From positions 1,487,825 to 1,551,824 of the forward strand of contig LNGK01000010.1 in NCBI GenBank assembly GCA_001510575.1: a stretch of 64,000 nt of DNA, given 5' to 3'. The notes below the pieces were generated by a model. That model saw only the letters and a list, made by a program, of their open reading frames with translations. It made no database searches and had not been told where the DNA came from. Shown piece after piece: positions 37,111 to 49,474 of the stretch; within the stretch, counting starts at the first letter, position 1; each line of letters opens with the position of its first letter. The stretch comes from Knoxdaviesia capensis (taxonomy: Eukaryota > Ascomycota > Sordariomycetes > Microascales > Gondwanamycetaceae). Position numbers and translations under genes: made by a program.

Positions 37111-38958
37111 ACGCTTCGCCAGCTCTCTTCTCCCTGGTCTTCCTCCCCCCTCAGGCCCCCAGACAGCATCTTCCAGTGTTCCCCGGATGGGGACCGAAGA
37201 CTCCCTTTTATCTCCCCTCTCCTGTGTCCTCTCCTCTTTTCTTTCGCTGTCCATTACATCGCTCGTATTCCAGAAAGAAATGTGTTGTTTGCATCGCCCC
37301 AAATGAATGCCCACTGCCCCTTTTTCTCCTCGTCGTCTCCTTGCAAATGTTTTGTTTTCAACTCCTCATTGAATCAAGCACATAACTCCATCCGGCCCAA
37401 GGGCCGTCTCTTCAGAGCCGGCATATAGGGTTCTATTTTCATAACAGGGGCCTACGGCCGGTCCCCTCCCCCAGTCTCTCTGGTTTAGTCTCAAGGTTAC
37501 TTCCGGTTCCACGATGTGCAATGAAATGACCGCGAACGTGGCCTTAGCCGAGACTTCTTGAAAATGGGCAAGACAAGATAGTATTCACGAGGCACCTTGC
37601 CGATTCAAGCAGACAATTCTGATCTGTCCGCACGAAGGAAATCTTCAGGCTCTCCTGGGACTATCCCCTGTCCTGTCGTCCTCCTGGCCAGGGTTGGTGT
37701 CCAATCTGGCAGCAACGCCAAACACTACGTCCTCTTTTCTGTGTTCCTCGCACCTCAACTCACCTGGTCTCCGTTCTCGTGGAAACCCGCCACGTTTGTC
37801 TCGACTTCCATCGCTCTGCGCCCGAGAAGCGTAAATAACCCCGCCTCCTCCTCTCATCGGTTCATATTCTCGAGACTGTGTCCGGTGGCCAGCCTCGTCG
37901 CTGTCCGTCTGCCCCTCGCAGGAGACTTGATCCTCCCCCCTCCCTTCTTCTTTTTCTTTTCTGTGAGATCTGCGTGCCCGGTGGAACTGAAGTAAGGTGT
38001 GAGGAAGCGGAAGTCCGGGGGGGAGATTTGGCTTCCGTTTTCTTCTTTTCTGCAATCGTTGCGTCTATTGGTTTTTTCATGTTCCCGAGTGAAGTGAAGT
38101 CTGGGGCTGATTCACTCCAGCTGAGCTCTAATAAAACTGCCATCTTTTTGTCTTCTTTTTTTTTCTCTTCGTGTCCCTTTGTTTTTCTTTCTGTTGAATC
38201 TTTGGACTTCCAGTTCTGCTGTCATCTTGCTGCATTTACCTCGCATTTTTCGTGTCGGCGATCTGCTCCTGAAGACGGATATCACATGAAGCTTTTTTCT
38301 GCGTGGTGTTCCCTGGTAGACTCATTCCCCTGCATCATAGATTACTTGTTTCAATTTTGTTTCTTTCTCTCGGTATTTGCTCTCTTCATACTTTCAACCG
38401 CTCGTGTATCTTCATGTGAAACCCCCTTGCTTGAACCTGTCCCAGGTAAAATTTCCGTGAGAACAAACCTCTGCAGTGGCCATCGTCTGATCGTGATAGT
38501 TGGCATGCAACAGGCTAAGGGTTACATTAGGGTTGGCATCTAGGGCCAAGGCACGTCACGTCACATGACTTGCGGGACCGTCAGGGAAGCTCAATTTCGC
38601 CAGCTTGTGGGTGCCGAACCTGGGGCGGGCTCCGTTTTCCATCCTCGCCCGCCGGGATTTCCGAACCTCGCTCACCGCGAAACCGTCTCAACTGCCGCCG
38701 CCCCAACTTCACCCAACCCACCCGAAGAGCCCGCCTGTCCCCCCTCCTTGCGCCTCGTCCCATTGCATCCCTGCAAACGTGATCCTGCGGACTTTTCCCG
38801 TCCCGTCCGACACTCTCGAAAAAACCCCGCCGATTATCCCCCGACCGGAGAGAGAGAAGAAGAGCTATGCCGTCGCCGTGAGGGTCATTCTGTCGTCCAA
38901 CCGCCCACATAGTATACATATCTACACACACACACACACATACAACCAAGCTTTCAGC
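37111..38958. other. intergenic region upstream of PER1
   Basis: Contains the eIF3j 3' flank and pyrimidine-rich stretches. A short telomere-like stretch (TAAGGGTTACATTAGGGTTGG) lies at 38515-38535. A GTCACATGAC E-box-like palindrome lies near 38562-38571, and a (CA)n run sits just before the PER1 start. No gene is seen. Confidence 0.55.
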
Positions 38959-40253
38959 ATGCGGAGTCCGCTGTCTGCCGCCGGCTGCGGCCGGGGCGCG
39001 TCGGCTGCGGTGCTGGCGCTGGTTGCGCTGGCGCTGGTGACGGGAGCGGCGGCGTCGATCGGCGACCGGCTGCCCGAGTTCGCCGAGTGCATGGAGGTCG
39101 GTGTGCTGTCCTCTCTCGGGCCGTCTCATCGGTCTGTCGGCGCTGTTCTATATGCTAACTACCCTGCACCCAGGTCTGCCACGTTCGAAACTGCGACCCG
39201 CGAGATCCGACTCCCATCCGTACGTCCCCGCATTTTCCCTCCGTTTCCTCCGTGGCCTCGTCCGGCCCCATTCTCGACACCCCGCCATAGTCCCCCCGTC
39301 CCCTGCTTCTCGATATACGCGTTCAACAAGAACTAACCCCGCGTCTTCCCCTTCTAGCCCTACACCGCCGCCTGCTCTTCTGGACCTGCGCGTCGGAGTG
39401 CGACTACGCCTGCCAGCACATCATCACCGACCGGCGCGTGGCGGCCGGCCAGCCGATCGTGCAGTACCACGGCAAGTGGCCGTTTGTGCGCGTGCTCGGC
39501 ATGCAGGAGCCGTTCAGCGTGCTCTGCAGCCTCGGCAACCTGTGGGCGCACGCCCGCGGGCTGCAGCAGCTGCGCGCGCAGATCCCGGCGGCGTACCCGC
39601 TGCGGCGCTACTACGAGGCCATGGCGCTGGTCAGCTGCGCGGCGTGGTTCTTCAGCACGGCGTTCCACACGCGCGACTTCCGCGCCACCGAGCAGCTCGA
39701 CTACTTCGCCGCCGGCGCCACCGTCATGTACGGCCTGTTCTACACCGTCGTGCGGCTCGCGCGGCTGGACGTGCCGACGCCGCGCCGCCAGTCGCTGCTG
39801 CGGCTGTGGACCACGCTGTGCGCGGCGTGCTACGCGCTGCACGTCGCCTACCTGACGCTCGTGCGCTGGGACTACTCGTACAACATGACCGCGAACGTCG
39901 TCGTCGGCCTGCTGCAGAACTCGCTGTGGTCGTGGTTCAGCATCCATGCGTGGCGCACGTCGCGCAGCTGGTGGGCCACCTGGCCCGGGCTGGTCGTGGC
40001 GTGGATCATGTTGGTCATGAGCCTGGAGCTGTTTGACTTCCCGCCGTGGTGGCGCGCGGTCGACGCGCACAGCTTGTGGCATCTGGGCACTATTGTTCCT
40101 GCGTGTATCTGGTATAAGTACGTTTCCCTCTCCTCTCGTATCGTGATTCGCCGTTGTATGGTGGTTGTCTGACTGACTGTTTGGCGCAACAGCTTCCTGG
40201 TCCAAGACGCCCGCCATGATATTGCAAGCACACGCGCACGCACCAAGAAATAA
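38959..40253 (+). CDS. PER1: GPI-remodelling protein Per1 (PGAP3 family)
   Basis: ER membrane enzyme that removes the unsaturated sn-2 acyl chain during GPI-anchor lipid remodelling (Per1/PGAP3, CREST superfamily of putative hydrolases). Exons 38959-39096, 39174-39219, 39358-40117 and 40193-40253 join to 334 aa. An N-terminal signal peptide covers about residues 1-33. A cysteine-bearing lumenal segment follows (GDRLPEFAEC... VCHVRNC...), then WTCASECDYACQHIITDRR and QYHGKWPFVRVLGMQEPFSV, which are family hallmarks. About seven hydrophobic spans follow, with SCAAWFFSTAFHTRD (conserved Ser/His) and LWHLGTIVPACIWY near the end. The first intron has an unusual GTCGGT donor; the others are GTACGT. 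The intron 1 branch site TGCTAACT and its CAG acceptor are clear. The tail KK at -2/-1 (RARTKK) is lysine-rich. High confidence. Confidence 0.92.
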
Positions 40254-40693
40254 GTGTACTCGCGACATCAACCTCAACTCACACTCTCCCTCTCTTTGAC
40301 CAGTTGAGCCCTGCTCAGCTCGTCACCGTATCTACCCGGCTATATACACCTCCTGTACATACTGGACCATGAATTAAAAGTGCACGACCGATTCCGAGGA
40401 CCCTCTTGGCCAGTCAGAAAGCAATGATGACACGCACATATCAACCCAGTATATAAACAACACATATAACATTCTAGAATATGCGCCGTGGAACCCAAAG
40501 AATGATGTCCAGATTTTCCTCCACCGTCAACCACAGCTTTGAACCTCATTCGAGAGACCCAGTAACATAATCATACAGTAAAGAGACAAGTTCCAAACCA
40601 GAACTGTGAAAGTATAAGCAAAGAAACGAGCCCGCAGACGCCAACAACACAAATGAAAAGCAACAGACAAGAAAAAGACAAACAGTCATTGCC
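40254..40693. other. convergent intergenic region
   Basis: About 440 bp between PER1 and the leftward gene ending at 40694. It is A-rich, with several TATATA-like stretches, as expected for two facing 3' UTRs. No gene is seen. Confidence 0.6.
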
Positions 40694-41744
40694 TCAGAAC
40701 GGCATCCACAGCGGCACCGGCACCGGCACAAACGACGGCGGCGCATCCGGCCCACACGAGTTACCGGCGGAGATGCGCGCCGCAGCAACGCCGGCAACGA
40801 ACCCGGCGGCGGCGATAAACACCACGGTGGCGGACGTGAGCAGCAGGCTGACCTCGCGCTCGAGCCACTTGCGCCGCAGGCTCAGCGTGCCGATGCGCAG
40901 GTGCAGCAGCTCGCGCTTGGGGTCTTCGGCGGTGACGCCGTCGGCGTTCCAGCGGAGCGCGGGCGACGGGCGGGGAGACGGCCTGTGTTCGACGCTGTGT
41001 GTGTGTGTGTCGAGGCGTAGTTTTCATCTCCTTTGATGGTTGGAACATGAACAACATTAAAAAAACCATGCGGGAGAGAGAAAGCGAGAACGGCAGAAGA
41101 ACGACCGCGGGAAATGGAAGCGGAAAGAGAGAGAGGGGGGTGGGGGGGTGTTCTCGAACCTACAGCAACGTCAGGGTGATATCGCCCTCAATCTGCGCCT
41201 TCAGCTCCAACTGCACATTCAGATTCAACCCGAGCTGCAACCGGACCGGCTTCGGCGCCTCCTTCTCAACCGCGCCACCGTCGCCCGCGCCACTCTGCCT
41301 CTTCTTCGCGCCGCCGGCCCCGTGCTTCTTCGGCAGCGGCGGGATGGCAATCGGCACCGCAGCCGCGGCGGACCGCGCGCCGCCGCCCGACACCGACGAC
41401 GCGTCGTCGCGCAGCTCGACAATGCGCGCGGCCACCGGCTGGTCGGCACCCCCGCCGCCACCGGAGCGCGCCGGCCCGCGGCCGCGGCGCCGCCGGCGGC
41501 GGCCCCCGCCGCTCGTGGTGGAGGCGGCGGCCGTGGAGGATGCGGCGGAGGGCGGGCCGCGGGCGGCGGACGACGACGCGGCCACGTCGGAGCCCAGCTC
41601 GGAGAGGTCGTCGCCCGAGTCGGGCTCGAGGCCCAGCCGCATGTCGGCGGCGAACGCCGCGTCGCTGGTCAGCAGCGTGGAGGTGCCGGGCCGGTCGGGC
41701 GTCGGCGTGATGATTGTGGCGGAGGAGGTGCGGCGCGGCGCCAT
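40694..41744 (-). CDS. fungal protein with splice-dependent C-terminal membrane segment, unknown function
   Basis: Exon 1 runs from ATG 41744 to 41164 and encodes an Ala/Gly/Ser/Arg-rich region that ends in the conserved-looking block KPVRLQLGLNLNVQLELKAQ, then IEGDITLTLL. The reading frame meets TAG at 41162-41160. That stop lies inside a GTAGGT donor at 41163. Splicing in phase 2 to CAG acceptors at 40995 or 40983 (12 nt apart, both in frame) opens a last exon ending at TGA 40694. That exon contains RWNADGVTAEDPKRELLHLR and then a hydrophobic span (about VSLLLTSATVVFIAAAGFVAGVAAA). It has no ATG of its own before a stop upstream, so it must be reached by splicing. The spliced product is about 289-293 aa with one membrane span near the C-terminus; the unspliced product would be a soluble 194-aa protein. 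I recall similar acidic/basic fungal proteins, but no function is known to me. Confidence 0.62.
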
Positions 41745-43063
41745 TGTGGGTGTGTGTTCGGGGGCGGTGTCCTGGAGAGAGTGTGTGTTTGTGAGAGAGG
41801 GGGAGTGTGTTGGAGGTCGACGGCAACCGCTGGAGACTTCAGCTCCGGCGTGGAGGAGAGAATCAGTGTATTCAAGGAAGACGAAGGTAACGAAGCTTCA
41901 AATATAATGTTTTATCTTCACAGGAAAGAGAGAGTATCAACGAGCAGCAGATCTCAACCAGGAGTGGCACAGCAGCATGGATGAGCTCGTAACCACAGAA
42001 CCAGAAAAGTCGACCACAGACATCAGAATACAGAGAACGAAGAAGAAGCAAGGACCACGAAAAGAGTGAGGGGAGAAGGAACGAAGGAAGAGAAACAACG
42101 TCCCAACGAAAGCAGCAGGGACAAAAGAAGATCGACGAAGAGGGTCTCTTAATCTCTGCACACATGTCGGAAGATACTCTCCAGGTCTGCATGTTGTGGC
42201 CCTGTCTTCTTCACGCTCGTCGTCCAGACGGCGGGAAAGCATTCAAATGCTTCCAGCGGCCAAGGGTTCAAACACACGCCCGCCCACCGGCGCGTCCCCG
42301 AGCGTGCGTGTTGTCGGTCGTGTGTGTGCCCCCTCGTTTGCGGTGGGACGGATGTTTGGTTTCATGCTTTGACCTTCATGAGGGCGTCAGATATCTGCAG
42401 CCACACACATAGTGAAGGAAAGCATCGAAGAGCCCGGCAGCACGGAACAAGGGGGTCTCCATGTACATGTTTCTTGGTATCTGTTCTACCTGCTCTTCGA
42501 AGTCGTGATGCGATGTTGCGGTCTCTGCAGGAGAGACACGTGACACCCCTCAGAGTCTCTTCTGCACCTGCAGCCACTTGTCCTTCGAGCTTCCTTCCTT
42601 CGAGTTGGCCTTCTATGGCCATACAGTTACTCTCGCTGTACCCACAGAGGTACATCGAGAGATTCACCATATAGGAAGTTAAATGACCGAAATCCCAAAT
42701 GCCCAAGGTAACCTGCATGTTCCCGGCAAAGAAAAAAAGGAATTCAAGGCAACCTAACCCTGGCTGGTCGTACGATAATAACACACCATCTGTGAAACAA
42801 AATCCAACGCCCCGGCCTTCAAGATCCAGTTTTACCCCTGGCACCGTTTTTTAACGAAGCTTCCTCCTCGTCCTCCTCGTCGCGGTTGTACTACGGGATA
42901 ACTTCATAGCCCAATTCCACAGTTCTCAAGTTCGAGCGTGCTCACCATCACCAGATAGTGGACCTGAGGGATATGTGTGTATGCTGCGTACGATATATAC
43001 CAGCGTTGAGCAGCCCCCCTTTCTCGCCCGCCCGTTTGCCGCTTCCGCTGACATCAACCCGCA

Positions 43064-43258
43064 ATGGCAGACGCTCTAGGACTCCCCTCGACCAGCCCGA
43101 CTCGTGTAGGCGGACGATCTCTCTGCCTCACTGAGTCTCAGTCGGCCGTCAAATCTAGCCCTCTCGCACCCACTTCCTATCCCTCCTTGCTCCAAACCTT
43201 CAATGCAGTCCCCCAGACAAGCAGACTGCCACCCCTGAGTGCACAACCCGAACCCTAA
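43064..43258 (+). CDS. possible small ORF, 64 aa
   Basis: Weak call. The ATG at 43064 has a good fungal context (GACATCAACCCGCAATGG), with a TATATA-like element about 70 bp upstream (around 42993-42999). The 64-codon frame is Ser/Pro/Leu-rich, without known domains, and stops within the CCCTAACCC sequence at the start of the telomere-like stretch. A minus-strand frame overlaps it. It could be a small gene or chance. Confidence 0.2.
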   Translation: MADALGLPSTSPTRVGGRSLCLTESQSAVKSSPLAPTSYPSLLQTFNAVPQTSRLPPLSAQPEP

Positions 43259-43290
43259 CCCCAACCCTCACCACAACCACAACCACTGCC
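43247..43290. repeat. degenerate telomere-like CCCTAA/CAACC repeats
   Basis: About 40 bases with AACCCTAACCCCAACCCTC followed by ACAACCACAACCAC. This resembles the C-rich strand of the TTAGGG telomere repeat in degenerate form. It is interstitial, with genes on both sides. Confidence 0.55.
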
Positions 43291-43922
43291 ATAGACAACC
43301 ATGATCACGTTCACCATAACCCTGAAGCACACACGCTATCCCACAGAACACAAGACTCTGTTAAATCACCATAAACGAAACACAAACACCATGATATGAA
43401 GAAAAAAGAAGACGAAGACGAAAAGACCCAACCAGCCCACCCACCCAAATAAAACTCCAGCTAAAGGGAACCACGTAACGAAGTGTTTGAATGAAAACAC
43501 GATCCCCAGCTTTATCAAGAACCGCATAACCGTAAAAGCCAATGTTCCCTCGCCACGCTTTCCTCCCAGCCTATATACACCACAAGCAGAACCCCACAAC
43601 ACCGCTTTTTTCTGTAAGGATCGCACCGACGAAGAAACATGGCCAAACCCACGCGTCCGGCTTTCCAGAGTGTTCCTTCCGAAGGACCACAGTAGCAAGA
43701 CCCGAGCAGTTTCTATCCCCCAGCCTCCAATATGCTCATGCGTCGTCGTCGTCGTCTCCACTCTTTGATACAAACGGTTCAGGAGGCTCCTGTCGGCCCC
43801 GTCACCTAGATGCAAATGTGCTGCCTGAGGCGTCTGTTGTAGCCGTGGAAATGCAGCAGGAAACCCCAGAAAGAAATGAGAAAACATATTTCAGGTTGCG
43901 GTAACACTCAGCACCCAGAAGG

Positions 43923-45264
43923 TTATGAGCTGAGAAGGTCCCGAACAGACATGCCCCGGCCAGATGCGTTCGCACTGTCCTGTCTCTGCAGGCCCCGCCG
44001 GTCACTGTTGAGCATAAGCAGGGCGGCGGTGGCTTCGTGGTCCAGGTCGCGCTGCGGTTGCAGTGCCGGGCTCGTCAGCGTCGAGCCGGGCCGTGATAGT
44101 GACGAGAAGTTGAAGGCCTGCGGCCCGAACGCGGGCGACGTGGTGGCCGAAGTATAGCTGTATCGGCGGAAATCGGTCGACACCGACGAGTACGAATCGT
44201 TGCGGTTCCGCCCGTCCATAGCGTGCGGCGCGGGAGAAATCGACGACTGGTGCGAGATGGTTGGATTCGCGCTCGCGGGGGACGTCGCATCCGAGGCACC
44301 ACCCATTTCCACGTCGGCTTGCGGCTCTTCGTACTCATGACGCGCGGGGTATTCGGTGCGCCAGTTGGTGCTGGATGACGCTTGGGGTATCGAGTGTTCC
44401 TGAGGTTCGGCCGGGTTGGCTTCACACTGAGCCTTGAGTTTCGAAACGCAGTCTTCGAGGTATCTGACATATTCAATAGAGGCCTGTAAGGAGGGAAAGG
44501 AAAGCATGAGGTTACTGTTTTGTCCATGTATTGTCTTCTGATACCCGCACGTTGATTCTCTTCCTCCCCCGATTGAGCAGACAGGGCGATTATGCACATA
44601 CCTGAAGAATGGCCAGTTTGTGCATCTCTCCCGTGCAGGCCGGGATCATGTTCTTCAACACGGCAAACTCCTCGTTCATCTTCGATCTCCGCCGGCGCTC
44701 AATCAGGCTGTGGGCAGTCTTGCGGGCAATCTTGCGGCCAGCAGCACTGGTGGCCGACGGCTGCTTCTTTTTCGAGTTCGAGTCCTTGTTCGCCGCTGCC
44801 GGGGCGGCGGCCGATGCAGCAGAGGCGGTGGCCGAGGCCGTCGCCGAGGGAGTTGATGCCGCAGTAGCAGCGGCGGCAGCAGCAGCGGCAGCCTTGGCGG
44901 CGGCCTTTGACGAAGACGCGTCTTGAGACTCCTTGTCTTCTTGGCCACGCGGCTTCATCTGGATGATTTTCCGGGATCTTGTGGGCGGCGGGGGCAACGC
45001 AAAGGCGTCCTTGGCGGGTTCCTTGGCCGCAGACAGCCGCCGTCTCGATTTTACGGTTTCGCTCGGCTGGACTGGGTATATGCTGCCGGAGCCAGAGCGC
45101 GAGGCAGATTTCGATTCATTGGGCGACATGCGTGTGGCGTCGCCAGTCAGGGCAGGAGGAGGAAGTTCAAAGGCTAATTGGAGGGATGCCAGTTGGCTGC
45201 TCCCATCTTTGCCCTTGATGTCGGTAGAGGACGCCGGAGTCGGCGGGAGAGTCGGCTTCGGCAT
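43923..45264 (-). CDS. bHLH transcription factor
   Basis: DNA-binding regulator of the basic helix-loop-helix class, nuclear by inference. Exons 45264-44602 and 44483-43923 join in phase 0 to 407 aa; the 118-nt intron starts GTATGT, ends TTACAG and splits the HLH. The basic region and helix 1 are KTAHSLIERRRRSKMNEEF at about residues 182-200, with the E-box-contacting His/Glu/Arg pattern (HxxxERRRR). Loop and helix 2 are CTGEMHKLAILQ-ASIEYVRYLEDCVSKL, reaching about residue 238. Upstream lies a Pro-rich N-terminus, basic RSRKIIQMKPRG and a long alanine run encoded by mixed GCN codons. Downstream is a Ser/Thr/Pro-rich tail ending in MSVRDLLSS. It is of the general Esc1/DevR-like fungal group, but I cannot pin the ortholog. 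The long purine-rich upstream flank (to about 46.5 kb) suggests an extended leader and complex regulation. Confidence 0.88.
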
Positions 45265-45804
45265 ATGTGATAGAGGTGTGAATGTGAAAGGAGAAAAGAA
45301 GAGGTGATAAAAAAGCCGAGGAAACCACACCGACGATGTGAATATGTTTCCCGGACGGTGAATGACGAGCAGAACGGTGGGCGAAGGGTTCTCAGGGACG
45401 AAGAGTCAGAAACAGCCTCACAGCACGCGAAGGTGAGAAGTGGCTGAACAGTGTCTCTGGTGTTAGTGACACTTTGGGCGAGAAGTGCAAGTGAGCCGCG
45501 CACACGAGCAACAATCGGTGGCACTCGAAAGTTACAGCGTATATATACGTCGTCTAGATCTGACCCGAGAAGAAATGCAGGCAATGCAAAACGGCTGACA
45601 GCAGGTCCAGGGGGGTGTGTGTTATAAGCAAAATATGACTGAACGAGTTTCAGAAGATGGGTAAGTGCGCAATTCCGAAGTGTATATGATGGGAGATGGA
45701 AGCGAGACGTGGTATGAACAACAAAACCGAGTATAATGAGGACAGATGATGATCTATGGACACAGAAAAAAGGAATTACATGCGAGAGATGGAAATAAGA
45801 GAGA

Positions 45805-45835
45805 GAAGAAGAAGAAGAAGAAGAAGAAGAAGAAG
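45805..45835. repeat. (GAA)10 microsatellite
   Basis: Trinucleotide GAA run in the presumed leader region of the bHLH gene (CTT on the coding strand). Confidence 0.9.
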
Positions 45836-46334
45836 AGAGAGACGAGGAAGGTGTCGTGAGTGAAAATACCCAATCGGTACGCAATAGACGGGGAAAATGA
45901 TAGAGACGACAAAAAAGCCAGGGCCACGGCCGAAAGAGGAAAAGAGGGAAAAGATAGGAAGAAGGATGAGAAATGAGAAGCTGGTCGGATATGGATTCCG
46001 ATAAGACGGAGGAAGAAAAAAATGAGAGAGAGAGGGAGAGAGAGAGGGCCGGGAAGATTTCGGGAGGGCTCGCTGAACGGGATAAAATTGTAGCGAGGGC
46101 TGATGGTCGTGTGGAGAGGAAAGAGGGAAAGAGGAAGGGAAGTGAAGGGATGATCAACAGAGAGGGAAGGAAGGGGAGGGGGGAAGAGGGCAAAGAGGAA
46201 AGACCCTGTTTTAGATTCTGTGGTCGGAGAGGGACATGGATGTCATTTAAAATCCAGAAGAAAAAGAGATCAGGGCGTAGGACAGTACTAGAGCAGGGGA
46301 AATAATCTGGGCAAGGGAGATGGGGAAATACTAT

Positions 46335-46358
46335 AGAGAGAGAGAGAGAGAGAGAGAG
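46335..46358. repeat. (GA)12 microsatellite
   Basis: GA dinucleotide run followed by a short GGGA repeat, upstream of the bHLH gene. Confidence 0.9.
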
Positions 46359-49300
46359 GGAGGGAGGGTGTGTGTTGAGATAAAAAACAATCGGTACGGA
46401 TGAGGAAAATGAGCGAGGTCTTTGGTGGGGGGCAGGAACGAACGGAAGAAGAAGAGGAAGGACCAGGAAATCTTAGTTAGCACACACCAAAGCTAGTGGT
46501 CCGTAGGTAAGCGAGTATACCGTATACTCCGGAGTCCGCAGTAGAAGACGAGTCGAGTGCATCAAATGATATCCAGGACGAAAGAGCGAGTGTTGTAATG
46601 CAGGTGGTGTAAGTGTGTGCGTGCGTGTGTGCGTGCGTGTGTCCACAGTTGCGGATTGGGAAGCCGCGAGAGCCAGGTGCTTGGCATCAAAGTCAGAGGC
46701 GAGGGAGGAGCACCCGGGAGTTGGGACTTGCAGAGGTTGCGTTGCTTGCTGCAGGTGTGCCGGTGTGCAGACATTGCGAGGCCGATCTGGATGTCGAGTT
46801 CCCTACGTGATGCTGGAGATAACTGCGTGTGAGTGAGTGTTAAATGCCCGGCGTCTTCTTGAAGCTTTCGGTGTAAGTGCGGTACGATGCGATGCGTGTA
46901 TGTAAGACGAGAGAGATAACTCGGGATATTCAAAACTCCAGACAGACAGAGAGGCAGGCAGGCACATGTCCGCTCCTTCCCTTGACAGACGAGAGAGGAG
47001 GGTCCAGGCCGTGCGTCACCTTCCTGTTTGCTTTCCTGCCCTCACGTCACCTCATACTCCTCATATCTCGGTATCAGAGCCCCCAAGAAGAAGATAGCTG
47101 AGGTTGGCAACTTACATATCACCAGTCAAAAAGCACTGATGATAGAGCCCAGACAAGACAGACAGACACACGCACGACAGCAATGGACAGCCAGCCAATC
47201 ACCGACAGCCCGGGCAAAGTGTGACAGGCCGTGTGTTCTTCGTCAAAAAGTCTCGCGTGTATTCGCAAAACAACAGCGTCGGCAACGTGGTCTGGACCAA
47301 CACTACAGTACTGTACTTATTCCCACGTCGCTCGCTCACTCTGCTGTTTACTTCTCCACACGCACAGAGAACCTCAGGTTATATTAAAACACACAGGCCG
47401 GCCTCAAATTCTGGCGTGTGTGCAGACCAACGGAAACAAACAACAGAAGAAAGAGAAAAGAAAGAAAGACAAAAAGGTCCCCTCGACTGACCGCGACTTT
47501 CGGCACGTGGCCCAGCTTGGGAGAAGGGCGGGGGAACCGGTTTGATAGAGAGAGAAAAAAGTCCGGGACAGAGAAGAAAAAAACGAGGAAAGGCAGATTG
47601 AATCAGAGCCAATGGCATCGCCCACGCGACCACATGCAACTTTGCTGTTGGGAGAAAGAGGCGTTGAAGGCCAGGAAATAGGAAATGGGGGGCCCGACCT
47701 AGTACCCTATATGTCGTAGTGAAAACGGCACGGGGGCGTGGGTGCAGCGGACACACGCAGGGGAGGGAATAGAAGGTGAACGAGGGCCGGAACAAGGACT
47801 AAGACTGCTGCTACTACGGGGTATCAGTGTCGACTGGGCTCCATTCACGCAAGGAGGTGCTTGTCTCCGGGGCTTGTTGTCCGTAAGACACCAGAGGGGA
47901 GCGAGATAGAGAGTCGAGGAAAACTGGAGATGGCGGAGGGACCTTGTCAAAGGAATCAGCACAACAGCACGATACACTACCCTTTTGGATCATGGGAGTT
48001 CAGCTGTGTGATTTCTTCAGTCCGCAGTCTAGCACCACCTATCTCGAAGGCTGCAGGTGTCTCGGCACCGCCTTTGCCGGCCTCGTAGCGGACTCGGCGG
48101 CTCTGCGAAGCACACAGCCCGCGAGTGTCCTCTTGCTCCCTCCGCTCGCACGATAGCATCAAGCGGGGAGAGAAGGACGAGGCATGCGACTGTTCGTGCA
48201 CAGGACACCCAGCAAGCGACCGCCGGTTCTCCCCATCCAGTAAAGTGAGCACGCGACCCCCAGACCGCAGACAGAACGAACAAAGCTCGCAGCGAAGTGC
48301 CCTGTCCGGCCTTTCTCAATAACACCTAGCCCACCCCCTCCCCCCCCCTTTATTCCCGCCTCACAGGGTCCCTCACCAGCCCGTACTAGTCTGACAAGAC
48401 AGAGAGAGGGGGTGTGGATGAGCAGCATCAAGCAAAGAAGAACGCAGAAGCCAGAAGGCGAAGGCGTTGTCGTGTGTGTTATCTCTCTCTCTTTTTGGGG
48501 CTTTTTTATACTGGGGCACCCAATCAGAGCTTGTTCAGTGGGTCCACCCCCGACTCCGACACCCTTACTCCCCCCTGCCAGCCAATTACAGCCGCCAATT
48601 GGCGCACATGGTGGCGGCCGGGCCCGGCGATTGGACGGAGCGAACGCCGGTTTTTTTTCCTGGGCTGCTGGCATGTGTAGGAATTAAGGAATTGGCCTGT
48701 GCTCAATTCTTTCCATTATTTTTTTTCCCGCTTTGGTTACTGTGCTCCAACATATCTCATTCACTACGAGTCTGGCACGCTCACCTCAAACGGCCCATTG
48801 CGAATGCCGCCTCTCTCATTCTGGGCATTCACTTGCTTCGCTAACCAAAAGCTCAACCGTCCTCCATGCACACTCGACACGAGGATTCCAGACAACGTGA
48901 CATTGCACGTGGACCTGCCAGTGAAAGCGCGAGAAAAGAGTCCCTTCCGCGAGCGATTCCCATGGAATATATTGTTTCTCACGTGCAGTGTAGTTCACCT
49001 TCCTGCCTTCTTCGCATGCGCACACTTGCTACGAATAAGCCTCCTGACCTTCTTCCATAAAGTTGTTAAAAAGCTGCTTGCGTAAGGGACAGGTGCCTCC
49101 AGGTTGGTAGATAAAACAAAACAAAAATAAAATAAAACTCAACGTCGGCCTCGGTTTTCTACCGAGCTCCCAACATCTCCAAGGATGATCACACAATCTG
49201 CCTCGCGGCGATGAGGCATGCTGGGGCAATCCCCATCGAAGCTGCCCGCATCGGCGGCGCCGACACCGGCCAGAGTCCGGGCCGACCGTTTGGCGATGAA

Positions 49301-49474
49301 GAGTGGGCGGAGTATGCCGTCCCTCCACTCCTTTGCCATACTCGCGCAACGGCACAAACATACGGAAAGTCGTGCCATCCGCCATTTTAGGTTGGAGGAC
49401 TCTGCAGCCTTTGGCTTGGGCGCTATCTGGTATGGGTCCCAGACTTTTCAAATGCAGTTAGATACTGGGGGATC

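Larger units (their letters stand above)
41745..43922. other. intergenic region
   Basis: About 2.2 kb between two leftward genes. The left 450 bp are purine-rich on the plus strand and probably form the leader/promoter of the gene starting at 41744. The right end holds the 3' flank of the bHLH gene. It contains one small candidate frame (43064-43258) followed directly by telomere-like repeats, both listed separately. Confidence 0.55.
45265..49474. other. gene-poor region upstream of the bHLH gene
   Basis: About 4.2 kb. From 45,265 to about 46,500 the plus strand is strongly purine-rich, consistent with the pyrimidine-rich promoter/leader of the leftward bHLH gene. Beyond that lies mixed sequence with several CCAAT-type boxes (near 47195, 48519 and 48579) and a TACAGTACTGTAC copy at about 47303-47316. 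Open frames are short and overlapping; no gene is called. Confidence 0.55.
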
